Below, one piece after another: positions 54,547 through 64,000 of a stretch of 64,000 nt of DNA. Numbering within the stretch: position 1 is the first letter of the stretch; every line of letters begins with the position of its first letter. The notes under the pieces are model-generated. The model searched no databases. It had not been told where the DNA came from and saw only the letters and a list, made by a program, of their open reading frames with translations. Origin of the DNA: an uncultured Oscillospiraceae bacterium. GTDB taxonomy: Bacteria; Bacillota; Clostridia; Oscillospirales; Oscillospiraceae. Location: assembly GCA_934659425.1 (NCBI GenBank), contig CAKUHU010000005.1:35661-99660 (forward strand). The letters run 5' to 3'. The translations under genes and the position numbers were made by a program.

Positions 54547-55092
54547 CTATGCCATAAAATATCTATAGGATTGGTGGAGAAACACCAAATACAAGAGAGT
54601 GACTGCCACTTGGACAACAACGCTTCCGATCATCAGATATTGGGCGGCCCCGCCCAGAATGGGCAGATTGGCTAAAATATAGCAGACCTGGACGAGCAGG
54701 CAGCCTCCGGCATAGGGCTTCCATACCTCTCCCCCCTTGGCCAGCGACTCGTTTCGATTTGTAAACAACCCGGCGGTAACGGTACAGACATAATAGACAG
54801 TCAGAATGCCCAGCAGGGTACTGATGGTACCGAACAGAATGTCCGCCACATAGTTTCCGGAGAAAAACGCCGCCCACAGAAAGATCACAAGCCAGTTGAG
54901 CACGGAAAGGGTAACGGCCGGCTTATAGCCATCCTCCCCCTTGCTGGCACTGCTGAGTCCGCCCAATACAGCTGCCAAGCCTACGATACCGGCCACGGCA
55001 AGGGGCGGGATCAGGCTCAGCAACGCCATAAGCTGTCCCGCAAATACCATCCGAAGCCCTACACCGACAATGCGCAAATCTTTATTGTCCAC
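54547..55092 (-). CDS. Small multi-pass membrane protein, unknown
   Basis: The 181-residue protein has about five transmembrane helices (roughly 13-45, 62-80, 87-110, 127-145 and 150-172). It has few charged residues outside the loops. No catalytic or transport motif is recognised. It lies 26 bp after the MscS-type channel gene and is probably co-transcribed with it. Function unknown. Confidence 0.75.
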   Translation of the reverse strand: MDNKDLRIVGVGLRMVFAGQLMALLSLIPPLAVAGIVGLAAVLGGLSSASKGEDGYKPAVTLSVLNWLVIFLWAAFFSGNYVADILFGTISTLLGILTVYYVCTVTAGLFTNRNESLAKGGEVWKPYAGGCLLVQVCYILANLPILGGAAQYLMIGSVVVQVAVTLLYLVFLHQSYRYFMA

Positions 55093-55118
55093 GCTTACTC
55101 CCTCTCTTCACCAAAATA

Positions 55119-55958
55119 TCACTTCCGGTCCACCATATGCACATTCAGATGATCGTAAGTCATCTCCACCCCGGCGGCATCAAAGGCCGTTTTGACCTGT
55201 TCCAGCAGATCAAAATACACATCCCAATAGTCCTCCGTGGCACACCAGACCCGGACCAGATATTCCACCGCGCTGCTTCCATAGCCGCAGACCCGGACCA
55301 GCGGCTTGGGGGTAGGAAACGTCTGCGGATGCTCTCCCAACACCTTGAAAATACACTCCTTCACCGTCTCTCTGGGTGCATCATAGGAAACAGAAAACTT
55401 TAGCTCCACCCGCCGCTTGTCCTCAGCGGAGTAATTGATGATGGTCTTTCCGGCAATTTCCCCATTGGGAATGTGAATCGCCTTATTGTCTATCGTATTC
55501 AATTTGGTGTAAACAAGCCCCACTTCAGCCACTGTACCGCTGACGCCGCCGACCTCTACAAAGTCTCCGGCAGAAAAGGGGTGGGAGGAGAGAAGCATAA
55601 TCCCCCCCGCCAAATTGGAGAGCGTCCCCTGGACAGCCAGTGAAACAGCCAGCCCCAAGACGCTGAGGAGCGCCACCAGAGAGGTCATCGGCACGCCCAA
55701 ATACCCCAGCAGAACACAGACCGCCACCAGCCACAAGGCCACCTTCATTCCAGAGCGCAGAAATGTCCGTACGCCCCGGTCCAGCTTAGAACGGGCCATC
55801 GCCCTATCCGCCAGTCCAACAACGCCCCGGATCACCACAACGCAGACGACCAGCAGACACAGAAGAACAGCGGCAGTCTCCCAGGAAAAGCCCTTCAGTG
55901 CTTTTTCAATGACCCCAAAAGTCTCCTCCGCAGCGGCGGTGTCTACAGTAGACGGCAT
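55119..55958 (-). CDS. mscS: Small-conductance mechanosensitive channel MscS
   Basis: The 279-residue protein has three membrane helices (about 28-50, 65-85, 90-120) and the MscS pore and vestibule: LGVPMTSLVALLSVLGLAVS, LSNLAGGIMLLSSHPFSAGD and FVEVGGVSGTVAEVGLVYTKL. The C-terminal domain is normal. It opens under membrane tension to release solutes. Length and motifs match the B. subtilis YkuT type. Confidence 0.95.
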   Translation of the reverse strand: MPSTVDTAAAEETFGVIEKALKGFSWETAAVLLCLLVVCVVVIRGVVGLADRAMARSKLDRGVRTFLRSGMKVALWLVAVCVLLGYLGVPMTSLVALLSVLGLAVSLAVQGTLSNLAGGIMLLSSHPFSAGDFVEVGGVSGTVAEVGLVYTKLNTIDNKAIHIPNGEIAGKTIINYSAEDKRRVELKFSVSYDAPRETVKECIFKVLGEHPQTFPTPKPLVRVCGYGSSAVEYLVRVWCATEDYWDVYFDLLEQVKTAFDAAGVEMTYDHLNVHMVDRK

Positions 55959-56073
55959 AAAATCCCTCCCCTTCTCTCTGCCAGGAGTCCACTCCGGCGG
56001 GCCGCGCTGTCCGGCCCCAACCGAGATAAGATTTTGTCATATTTTATCACACTCCCCGCCATGGAACAAGGTC

Positions 56074-56102
56074 TTGAACTGCCAAATTTGATACAGTATA
56101 AT
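56074..56102 (+). promoter_or_regulatory. Methyltransferase promoter
   Basis: TTGAAC at 56074-56079 and TATAAT at 56097-56102 are 17 bp apart. Transcription would give a leader of about 95 bases before the ATG at 56203. Confidence 0.8.
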
Positions 56103-56202
56103 AGAGGAAAGGCCGCCATGGATAAAATGCGGACTATACACCATAGCGTCATTTTAAATTTGCCTGCACAGCGGCAGTTTATTTTCAGGAGGCATGTCAT
56201 CT

Positions 56203-56946
56203 ATGAAGTGGGACTCGACTTTATATGACAATAAACACGGCTTTGTCGCGGAATACGGAAAAAGCCTGCTGCAGTTCGTCCCCCAAGATCCCAAACAGCG
56301 TATCTTGGATATCGGGTGCGGAACAGGTACTTTGACTCAAGAGCTATCCAAACTGTGCCGCTATGTCTTGGGGACAGACAGTTCTGCAGAGATGATCGAA
56401 CGGGCCAAAAAACAATATCCCCATCTCGATTTTCAAGTGACTGACGCCCTGGCTCTCCCCTGGCAGGGAGAGTGGGATGTGGTTTTCTCCAACGCCGTCT
56501 TCCACTGGATCGCAGACCACGATCTGCTCCTGTCCAACATCCGCCGCGCTTTGAAGCCAGGCGGGTATTTGGTGTGTGAATTTGGTGCTTTTGGAAATAT
56601 CTCTGTGATCGAGACCGCATTCTCCCTAATCGTTGAAGAACTGGGATATCCTTACCGCTCAAAATTCAACTTCACTACCGTCCAACAGTTTGGAACACTG
56701 CTGGAAAAAAACGGCTTTGCCATCGAGCAGCTCTATGACTACGACAGGCCCACCCCCCTCCAGGACGGCAGCGCCGGATTGGAAAACTGGGCAAGGCAAT
56801 TTTTCGCCGCAGAGCTGGAAGCCATTCCGGCCCGGCTCCACCCGGAGCTCTTTGAGCGGCTGCAGCAGATGACTTCCGCCAAGCTGTGGAACGGCAAAGA
56901 ATGGGTGGCCGACTACCGCCGTATGCGGGCCGTGGCCTATATCTGA
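56203..56946 (+). CDS. Class I SAM methyltransferase (Tam-like)
   Basis: The start is ATG 56203 (MKWDSTLYDNKHGFVAEYGK), as AGGAGG at 56187-56192 is only one base from the ATG at 56194. The 247-residue protein has motif I ILDIGCGTGTLTQEL, motif II LGTDSSAEMIERAK, and DVVFSNAVFHWIADHDLLL, which resembles trans-aconitate 2-methyltransferase and similar small-molecule enzymes. The substrate is unknown. It is a single-gene unit with its own promoter and terminator. Confidence 0.88.
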   Translation: MKWDSTLYDNKHGFVAEYGKSLLQFVPQDPKQRILDIGCGTGTLTQELSKLCRYVLGTDSSAEMIERAKKQYPHLDFQVTDALALPWQGEWDVVFSNAVFHWIADHDLLLSNIRRALKPGGYLVCEFGAFGNISVIETAFSLIVEELGYPYRSKFNFTTVQQFGTLLEKNGFAIEQLYDYDRPTPLQDGSAGLENWARQFFAAELEAIPARLHPELFERLQQMTSAKLWNGKEWVADYRRMRAVAYI

Positions 56947-56968
56947 GCCTTTTGTATTTTGTCTATCA

Positions 56969-57003
56969 AAAAAGAGGACCGGCAATTGCCGGTCCTCTTT
57001 TTA
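56969..57003. terminator. Bidirectional terminator
   Basis: The stem AAAAGAGGACCGGCAA / TTGCCGGTCCTCTTTT has almost no loop and long T-runs. It serves the convergent methyltransferase and tuf genes. Confidence 0.92.
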
Positions 57004-57019
57004 TTGATCAGAAAATGAA

Positions 57020-58222
<1,203 letters not shown>

Positions 58223-58356
58223 ATTGAGTTTCCTCCTTATAATACACCTTTTGTGTTTTGATTTTAGACTCCGAAATCAATCACCGTTGAAAAGCGGTCC
58301 ATTAAGCAAGGCTATTGTACCGTATTGCGAGAGAAAAAGCAATCAAAAATTCGCTT

Positions 58357-60465
58357 TTAACCCTCGTCCTTCCGGCCCCGCTCTGTGATAATCTTATCGG
58401 CGATGCTCTTGGGAATCTCCACATAGCTGTGGGGCTCCATAGAGTACTGGCCGCGGCCCTGAGTAGAGGAGCGCAGGTCAGTGGCATAGCCAAACATGCT
58501 GGCCAGAGGCACCAGTGCATCCACCTGGGTGGCGCCCGGGCGGCTCTCCTGGCCCTGGATCATGCCGCGGCGGCTGGTCAAGTCGCCGATGACGTTGCCC
58601 AAATAATCATCGGGCACAATGACGGAAACCTTCATCATAGGCTCCAGCAAAATGGGATTGGCCTTCCGCATGGCCTCCTTAAAGGCCATAGAACCGGCGA
58701 TCTTAAATGCCATTTCGGAAGAGTCTACCTCGTGGTAGGAGCCGTAAGTCAGCGTGACCTTCACATCTACCACAGGGTATCCGGCCAGCACGCCGGCCTG
58801 CATCGCGCCCTGAATGCCCTGATCGATGGCGGGGATATACTCCTTGGGAATCACGCCGCCGGTGATGGCGTTGACAAATTCGTAACCCTTGCCGGACTCG
58901 TTGGGCTCCAGCGTGATCCGAACATGGCCATACTGGCCCTTGCCGCCGGACTGACGGGCGTACTTGGTCTCCTGCTCCACAGAGCCCTTGATGGTCTCCT
59001 TGTAGGCGACCTGAGGCGCGCCTACATTGGCCTCCACCTTGTACTCCCGGAGCAGACGGTCCACGATGATCTCCAAATGAAGCTCACCCATGCCGGCGAT
59101 GATGGTCTGGCCCGTCTCTTCGTCGGTCCAGGTCTTAAAGGTGGGGTCCTCTTCCGCCAGCTTCATCAGCGCGATGCCCATCTTCTCCTGGCCAGCCTTG
59201 GTCTTAGGCTCGATGGCCACGCGGATGACGGGATCGGGGAACTCCATGGATTCCAGGATGATGGGATGCTTCTCATCACACAGGGTGTCGCCGGTGGTGG
59301 AATTCTTCAGGCCAATCACAGCAGCGATGTCGCCGGAATAGACCTCCTCAATGTCCTCCCGGTGGTTGGCGTGCATCTGCAGGATGCGGCCGATCCGCTC
59401 TTTCTGCCCCTTGGTGGCGTTGAGCACCGAGGAACCAGTGGTGAGGCTACCGGAATAGACACGGATGAAAGACAGTCGGCCCACAAAGGGGTCGGTGGCG
59501 ATCTTAAAGGCCAGGGCGGAGAAGGGAGCGGAATCGTCCGCAGGACGCTCATCCTCCTCACCGCTCTCCGGATCGACGCCCTTGATAGCCGGGATGTCCA
59601 GCGGAGAGGGCATATAATCCACGATGGCATCCAGCAGCTTCTGGACACCCTTGTTCTTATAAGAGGTGCCGCAGGTGATGGGCACCAGCTTATTCTCCAC
59701 AGTGCCCTTACGAAGGGCCTTGCGAATCATATCCTGGGGAACCTCCTGCTCTTCCAGCACCAGCATCATGATCTCGTCATCGATGTCGGCCACGGCATCC
59801 AACAGCTTGGAACGGTACTCCTGCGCCAGTTCCATCATGTCCTCAGGAATGGGCTCGACACGCATATCTTTGCCCATTTCATCGTAGTAGACGTCCGCAT
59901 CCATTTCCACCAGGTCGATGATTCCCTTGAAGGTCTCCTCAGATCCGATAGGAAGCTGGATGGGGACGGCATTGCACTTCAGACGGTCATCGATCATGTG
60001 CAGCACGTTATAAAAATCGGCGCCCATGATGTCCATCTTGTTGACATAGATCATGCGAGGCACGCCGTAATGATCGGCCTGACGCCACACCGTCTCAGAC
60101 TGGGGCTCCACGCCGCCCTTGGCACACATAACGGTCACAGAGCCATCCAACACACGCAGAGAACGCTCCACCTCTACGGTGAAGTCCACGTGGCCCGGGG
60201 TGTCGATGATATTGATCCGAGTCTGGGGGAACTGGTTCTTGGTGCCCTTCCAGTAACAGGTGGTGGCGGCAGAGGTGATGGTGATGCCGCGCTCCTGCTC
60301 CTGGGCCATCCAGTCCATGGTAGCGGTACCGTCATGGGTCTCGCCGATCTTGTAGTTGACACCGGTGTAGTACAGGATGCGCTCGGTGGTCGTTGTCTTG
60401 CCGGCGTCGATATGGGCCATGATACCGATATTACGGGTATCATGCAAAGAAACTTTTCTCGGCAT
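58357..60465 (-). CDS. fusA: Elongation factor G
   Basis: The 702-residue GTPase has [20 protein letters not shown] (G1), [13 protein letters not shown] (G2), [20 protein letters not shown] (G3) and NKMD (G4), followed by domains II to V (TVLEP-type [15 protein letters not shown] in domain IV). It drives translocation on the ribosome. It lies 18 bp after rpsG. The sequence matches the classical EF-G1 rather than the EF-G2 type. Confidence 0.99.
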   Translation of the reverse strand: MPRKVSLHDTRNIGIMAHIDAGKTTTTERILYYTGVNYKIGETHDGTATMDWMAQEQERGITITSAATTCYWKGTKNQFPQTRINIIDTPGHVDFTVEVERSLRVLDGSVTVMCAKGGVEPQSETVWRQADHYGVPRMIYVNKMDIMGADFYNVLHMIDDRLKCNAVPIQLPIGSEETFKGIIDLVEMDADVYYDEMGKDMRVEPIPEDMMELAQEYRSKLLDAVADIDDEIMMLVLEEQEVPQDMIRKALRKGTVENKLVPITCGTSYKNKGVQKLLDAIVDYMPSPLDIPAIKGVDPESGEEDERPADDSAPFSALAFKIATDPFVGRLSFIRVYSGSLTTGSSVLNATKGQKERIGRILQMHANHREDIEEVYSGDIAAVIGLKNSTTGDTLCDEKHPIILESMEFPDPVIRVAIEPKTKAGQEKMGIALMKLAEEDPTFKTWTDEETGQTIIAGMGELHLEIIVDRLLREYKVEANVGAPQVAYKETIKGSVEQETKYARQSGGKGQYGHVRITLEPNESGKGYEFVNAITGGVIPKEYIPAIDQGIQGAMQAGVLAGYPVVDVKVTLTYGSYHEVDSSEMAFKIAGSMAFKEAMRKANPILLEPMMKVSVIVPDDYLGNVIGDLTSRRGMIQGQESRPGATQVDALVPLASMFGYATDLRSSTQGRGQYSMEPHSYVEIPKSIADKIITERGRKDEG

Positions 60466-60483
60466 ATTTCTAACTCCTCAATC

Positions 60484-60954
60484 TTACCAGCGATAATGGG
60501 CGAAGGCCTGGTTGGACTGGGCCATCTTGTGGACATCCTCGCGCTTCTTCACAGCGCCGCCCACACTGTTGGCGGCATCCATGATCTCGCCGGCCAGGCG
60601 CTCCTTCATGGTCTTCTCTCCCCGGTTGCGTGCATAGCTGGTCAGCCAGCGCAGCCCCAAGGTCTGCCGCCGCTCCGGGCGGACTTCGATAGGCACCTGG
60701 TAGGTGGCGCCGCCCACACGGCGGGCCTTGACCTCCAGAGAAGGCATGATGTTCTCCAGTGCGGCGGTAAAGGTCTCCAGGGGATCCTTACCGGTCTTCT
60801 CCTGGATGATGTCAAAGGCACCGTAGATCACCTTCTGGGCCACACCCTTCTTTCCGTCCAGCATGATGCTGTTGGTGAGCTTGGTCACCAGGACAGAATT
60901 GTAAATTGGATCGGGGAGAATCTCCCGCTTGGGTACGTTTCCTCTTCTGGGCAC
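60484..60954 (-). CDS. rpsG: 30S ribosomal protein S7
   Basis: The start is GTG 60954 ([20 protein letters not shown]), with GGAGGGAAG upstream, rather than the track-like ATG at 60972, which lies before that site. The 156-residue protein is a full-length S7 with [21 protein letters not shown] and closes with [10 protein letters not shown]7 nucleates the 30S head and represses the str mRNA in E. coli. Confidence 0.98.
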   Translation of the reverse strand: MPRRGNVPKREILPDPIYNSVLVTKLTNSIMLDGKKGVAQKVIYGAFDIIQEKTGKDPLETFTAALENIMPSLEVKARRVGGATYQVPIEVRPERRQTLGLRWLTSYARNRGEKTMKERLAGEIMDAANSVGGAVKKREDVHKMAQSNQAFAHYRW

Positions 60955-61210
60955 TTTGCTTCCCTCCTTCATAGGTTGATTTCATAGGTACTCGAAACGC
61001 CGGGAGGATATGCCCGGCATCCCGTGTAAGACAAGTGCCTGCTTGTCCAGTGCCCGCCGAAGAAACGTTCTATGATAAAACGCTCCCTTGGCAAGGCTGC
61101 TGCCCTGCGCTCGTGCGCAAAATTCTTTTTCAATGCGCGGTATTCATACCGTCGTTTCCTTCCGGCAGGGAATCACCCACTGCAGAAGTTTTTTCACCTG
61201 CTTTTACAGG
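60955..61210 (-). promoter_or_regulatory. Structured rpsL-rpsG intercistronic region
   Basis: The gap between rpsL and rpsG is 256 bp, unusually long for the str operon. It holds two clear small hairpins near rpsG: GCCGGG / CCCGGC at 60999-61018 and GACAAG / CTTGTC at 61030-61047. In E. coli the equivalent region binds S7 for feedback control. No open frame with a good start was found. The function here is inferred. Confidence 0.45.
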
Positions 61211-61633
61211 TTACTTCTTTCCAGCCTTGGGCCGCTTGGCGCCGTACTTGGAACGTCCCTGCATCCGGCCATTGACTCCCTGGGTATCCAGAGTGCCGCG
61301 GATGATGTGGTAACGAACGCCGGGCAGGTCCTTGACACGGCCGCCGCGGATCATCACCACAGAGTGCTCCTGCAGGTTGTGGCCCACACCAGGAATATAC
61401 GCAGTCACCTCATAGCCATTGGTCAGCTTGACACGCGCGATCTTCCGCAGAGCGGAGTTCGGCTTCTTGGGGGTAGACGTACGCACAGCAGTGCACACAC
61501 CTCTCTTCTGAGGAGAGGGCAGGTCAGTCTCCTTGTCTTTCAAGGTGTTCAGGCCGAACTGCATGGCAGGAGAATTGGACTTGTAGGATACCTGCTTGCG
61601 GCCCTTCCGAACGAGCTGGTTAAACGTAGGCAT
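61211..61633 (-). CDS. rpsL: 30S ribosomal protein S12
   Basis: The 140-residue protein contains the streptomycin-region residues of S12: [20 protein letters not shown] (Lys of the KPNSA loop) and [17 protein letters not shown]. The wild-type Lys is kept, so no streptomycin-resistance change is visible. It opens with the usual [13 protein letters not shown]. It is separated from the L7Ae-like gene by 80 bp. Confidence 0.99.
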   Translation of the reverse strand: MPTFNQLVRKGRKQVSYKSNSPAMQFGLNTLKDKETDLPSPQKRGVCTAVRTSTPKKPNSALRKIARVKLTNGYEVTAYIPGVGHNLQEHSVVMIRGGRVKDLPGVRYHIIRGTLDTQGVNGRMQGRSKYGAKRPKAGKK

Positions 61634-61713
61634 AGTTTTCCTCCTTTCTTCTCTGATGGAAATATATTTTAACAGGAAATCGAATCGATTATCCCATTAA
61701 AACCAAAATAAGG

Positions 61714-61959
61714 CTATTGCTCCACCAAAGCGGCCACGGCAGCCCCCACAGCGATGCCGCAGGCTTTGCCAAGCTCCTTCATGGAACAATCGTTTTCCGT
61801 AGGGACATCCTTTTCAACACACAGGGAAGCAATGGATTCGGTAATCCGGGGATCTGCATCGGCAGCCAAAAACACCTTTTGAGCACGCCCCGCATCGATC
61901 GCCCGCTTCACCTGTTTGGCACCCACGACCTTCGGCTGTGAGAAAAGCTCCGCCAGCAT
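61714..61959 (-). CDS. L7Ae-like ribosomal protein (YbxF type)
   Basis: The 81-residue protein has the L7Ae/L30e fold pattern with VGAKQVKRAIDAGRAQKVFL, AADADPRITESIASLC and CGIAVGAAVAAL. The family (YbxF/YlxQ) binds kink-turn RNA. Its usual place in Firmicutes is between rpoC and rpsL, at the head of the str operon, as here, though rpoC itself is not adjacent. Confidence 0.93.
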   Translation of the reverse strand: MLAELFSQPKVVGAKQVKRAIDAGRAQKVFLAADADPRITESIASLCVEKDVPTENDCSMKELGKACGIAVGAAVAALVEQ

Positions 61960-62025
61960 CCAAGCAGCCTCCTATTCTGGAAATGGGCAGACTACTCCCT
62001 TAAAGAAACATCTGCACAAGTTGGC

Positions 62026-62054
62026 ATTATATCATATGACCAGTAGGAAGTCAA
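62026..62054 (-). promoter_or_regulatory. str operon promoter
   Basis: Read leftward, TTGACT (complement of 62049-62054) and TATAAT (complement of 62026-62031) are 17 bp apart, 66 bp before the L7Ae-like ATG. Confidence 0.88.
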
Positions 62055-62093
62055 GAAAAAGTGCATTTAAAAAGGTTTGGGCCGCCATATGAC

Positions 62094-62774
62094 CTATAAT
62101 TTCACTGGCACCGAAACTGTCATATAAATCTCCTGCGGCGTCACATCACACGCATACGCTATCACCGAAACACCGCCGGCGGCCGCCTTCCGCAGGACAT
62201 CCCCAAAAGCGGGATGGGTCCGGTCGTTAGGGGAGAACCCATCCACCCCGGACATTTGGATGACAATACAGATTGCCGCCTCAAAGCCCTGCTGTTTTGC
62301 CAAGAGCAGCTCTTCCACATGCTTGACTCCGCGTTCGGTAGGGGCATCGGGAAAATAGGTCCAGTTATCCTCCTCTAAGGTACAGCCCTTTACCTCCACG
62401 AACCCCTTTCGCTCTCCTGTCTCCCAGTAAAAATCGAAGCGGGAATGTCCCCAAGTAGTCTCTGGCCGCAAAAGGGTCAGAGCAGGAATAAAATGGCCCG
62501 CCTGGGCCCACTCTTCAAAGAGCCGGTTGGGGGCCTGCGCATCCATATTGATGAGCCGCTCTCCCTTTTCCACCGCCACCAGATCATAGGCGGTCTTGCG
62601 GGCAGGATTGTCCGACTTCTCCAGATAGACACTGCAGCCGGGCACCAAAAGCTCCCGGCAGCGGCCGGTGTTTTTCACATGGACAGTCACCTCCTCCCCC
62701 TCCAGTATCACCCTCGCAATAAAGCGATTGGGCCGGGAAAGAAAGATGGCTTTATGAATATTCTGATAATGCAC
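62094..62774 (-). CDS. sfsA: SfsA family protein
   Basis: The start is GTG 62774 (MHYQNIHKAIFLSRPNRFIA), with AAAGGAGATGAG upstream. The 226-residue protein has the SfsA pattern: HVKNTGRCRELLVPGCSVYL, RFDFYWETGERKGFVEVKGC (nuclease-like E-K core) and FPDAPTERGVKHVEELLLA. E. coli SfsA was named for sugar fermentation and binds DNA; a nuclease role is suggested by the fold. The biological role is unknown. It is separated from the str promoter by about 40 bp. Confidence 0.92.
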   Translation of the reverse strand: MHYQNIHKAIFLSRPNRFIARVILEGEEVTVHVKNTGRCRELLVPGCSVYLEKSDNPARKTAYDLVAVEKGERLINMDAQAPNRLFEEWAQAGHFIPALTLLRPETTWGHSRFDFYWETGERKGFVEVKGCTLEEDNWTYFPDAPTERGVKHVEELLLAKQQGFEAAICIVIQMSGVDGFSPNDRTHPAFGDVLRKAAAGGVSVIAYACDVTPQEIYMTVSVPVKL

Positions 62775-62844
62775 AGTCTCATCTCCTTTTTCTCGCAATA
62801 TCAAAAAAAGAGGCGGATCTGGCCCATTCCCGCCCCTGGATATA

Positions 62845-63800
62845 TTAAATGGCGTACTGGGCCGTCATCCTCAGGCCCGGGCGGTGGCCTTTCAGAAAAC
62901 GCTCTAAAAAGCAGATATCCGCTGGTATCCCGATGGCCCGGAGAGTAATATTGGCATAGTAGATCTTCATCGCGACAGGCCTTCTCATCCTCCTGCCCCA
63001 GATAAAAGGCACAAGCTTTCCGGCTCTCCTCCCCCAGGCAGGCAGAGAGGGCCTGGAAGGCGTCATGGCATACCGGCCGGCGCTTGTCCACCATCAGAGG
63101 CAAAATAGGGGAAAAGTCTATCTCCTCCGTGAGGAGGAGCCCCTTCCCCCCAGACCGCCAACCGGGCAAGGATAGAGGAGAGGACATGCTTGTCCGTCTC
63201 CCCCAAAAGCCCCCCCAGGAAAAAGGGGGCTTTGGCGAAGAAAAACCTTCTCCATCAGTCTGTCATCGATAAAATAGGCAGCGCTCCGAATCTCCCGCTT
63301 TGCCTTTCCCCTCGCTTTCTGTTATGATCTCCCGCAGAAACGGAAAGAGGGCAGAGTCTGTGAAGGTCCCCGCCTCCCGCATCAAATCCAGCAGTTCTTG
63401 GATATTCCTCCGCAGAAGCGACATCATGCTCTCTTTCTCCTTAGACAGATCGAGCCCGACCCACTTTTCCCCGATCTGGGGCACAGCTTCGGCTGAAAAT
63501 GGACCCGCTGATGAAGGGCGGCCAAGTCCTGCCGCACAGCCGCGACCTTCTCGCCGTCCAGTGCAGAAAGAAGTTCCTCCAGATGTTCTCCGATCCAACC
63601 ATCCTTGTTCCACTGGGCCTGGGCGCAAACCAGGCAAAAGCCTCCGGTTCTCGCCAAAGAGCTTTTCTCCTTCAACAGGGGCAAAAAATCATCCAGGCAG
63701 CCGCAATGCTGCCACTCTTCTCCACTTCCCGCTCCAATAACAGCAGAAATTGACAGGTCTCTGTGCTGTTCTTGCTTCGCGGCTGCGCCAACATATCCAT
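62845..63800 (-). pseudogene. Gene with many frameshifts beside the rRNA operon
   Basis: From ATG 63800, after GGAGG, coding-like peptides run leftward in changing frames: MDMLAQPRSKNSTETCQFLL; DDFLPLLKEKSSLARTGGFC; IGEKWVGLDLSKEKESMMSL; SAAYFIDDRLMEKVF; FAKAPFFLGGLLGETDKHVL; DFSPILPLMVDKRRPVCHDA; MKIYYANITLRAIGIPADIC. They end at TAA 62845. At least six frame changes are needed and almost no in-frame stops occur. It would encode about 315 residues, probably helical. The family is not recognised. It may be a recent pseudogene or a stretch with sequencing errors. Confidence 0.6.
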
Positions 63801-63821
63801 CTTTAACAACCTCCAAGCAAG

Positions 63822-63855
63822 CAAAAAAACGACGGACTTTAATCCGTCGTTTTTT
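63822..63855 (-). terminator. rRNA operon terminator
   Basis: The stem ACGACGGA / TCCGTCGT with a six-base loop is read leftward and ends in a T7 run. It follows the 5S rRNA and ends the operon. Confidence 0.9.
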
Positions 63856-63858
63856 GTG

Positions 63859-63971
63859 TTGGCATCACCTATTTTACCAGTCCGTTGCCAGACAAGTATC
63901 TTCGGCGCAAGTGAGCTTAACTTCTGTGTTCGGGATGGGAACAGGTGGACCCTCACTGCAATCGACACCAA
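63859..63971 (-). rRNA. rrf: 5S ribosomal RNA
   Basis: On the minus strand the sequence has the 5S core CCCATCCCGAACACAGAAGT, then TTAAGCTC and loop E/D elements (GCCGAAGATACTTG). The ends TTGGTGTCGAT and GGTGATGCCAA pair as helix I. It is about 113 bases long; ends are approximate. It marks the end of an rRNA operon transcribed leftward from beyond the right edge, and 63972-64000 is 23S-5S spacer. Confidence 0.95.
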
Positions 63972-64000
63972 CTATTTTAACCGGTCTCCCAGCTAAAATC

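Noticed and set aside
58315..60987. 890-codon open frame on the plus strand opposite fusA and rpsG
   Set aside because: It is an antisense shadow of strongly biased codons; the minus strand encodes clear EF-G and S7.

Overview
The window is a stretch of G+C-rich chromosome, almost entirely core genome, from a Gram-positive anaerobe of the class Clostridia. Gene content and style fit the Oscillospiraceae (Flavonifractor, Intestinimonas or Pseudoflavonifractor type), but this placement is inference. The evidence is strong AGGAGG ribosome-binding sites, frequent GTG and TTG starts, a LytR-CpsA-Psr protein, a TagO/MnaA pair, YqeG, RsfS and YhbY, a CdaR/PucR regulator, and a TrkA/TrkH pair. No phage, integrase, intact insertion sequence, CRISPR array or tRNA gene was seen.

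Layout. 1-2.7 kb: a partial phosphodiesterase, a cluster of three small unknown genes, an anchored exported protein and a decayed gene. 2.7-7.7 kb: mnaA-tagO (wall polymer initiation), then trpS and gltX, which diverge from overlapping promoters. 7.7-13 kb: a CxxCxGxG micro-ORF, a gene-end scar, then a complete fructose PTS operon (fruK, EIIABC, HPr, EI). 13-17 kb: a papain-like hydrolase, four phased TTAAC repeats, leuS and rpsU. 17-22 kb: yqeG, an endonuclease IV-like gene with an apparent ATC start, an N-terminally missing XRE regulator, an M24 aminopeptidase, a GNAT and an SGNH hydrolase. 22-32 kb: a broken methyltransferase, then the leftward run smc-ftsY-rph-rdgB-yhbY-nadD/yqeK fusion-LCP-rsfS. 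32-36 kb: two membrane proteins, rnc-acpP-plsX, and a hairpin-rich islet with two decayed genes. 36.5-44.5 kb: topA-trmFO, dprA, a SpoU rRNA methyltransferase and trkA-trkH. 44.7-53 kb: greA-lysS, an unknown gene, and the envelope division block ftsE-ftsX-PcsB-like hydrolase-ctpA, preceded by cdaR. 53-57 kb: a pseudouridine synthase, a DUF4830-like protein, a membrane protein, MscS and a methyltransferase. 57-62 kb: the str operon (L7Ae-like, rpsL, rpsG, fusA, tuf). 62-64 kb: sfsA, a gene broken by many frameshifts, and a 5S rRNA ending an rRNA operon that enters from the right.

The genes serve translation and its supply (four aminoacyl-tRNA synthetases, the str operon, S21, GreA, rRNA and tRNA modification), envelope assembly and division, chromosome maintenance (SMC, FtsY, TopA, DprA) and sugar uptake. 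Novelty is modest and lies in the small genes, regulatory DNA and decayed accessory genes. I found no convincing new multi-gene defence or mobile system. The best leads are the phased TTAAC array at 13803-13840, the ATC start at 18469, the three back-to-back hairpins at 35901-36030, the micro-ORFs at 7715-7792 and 44439-44531, and the three-gene unknown cluster at 535-1542.
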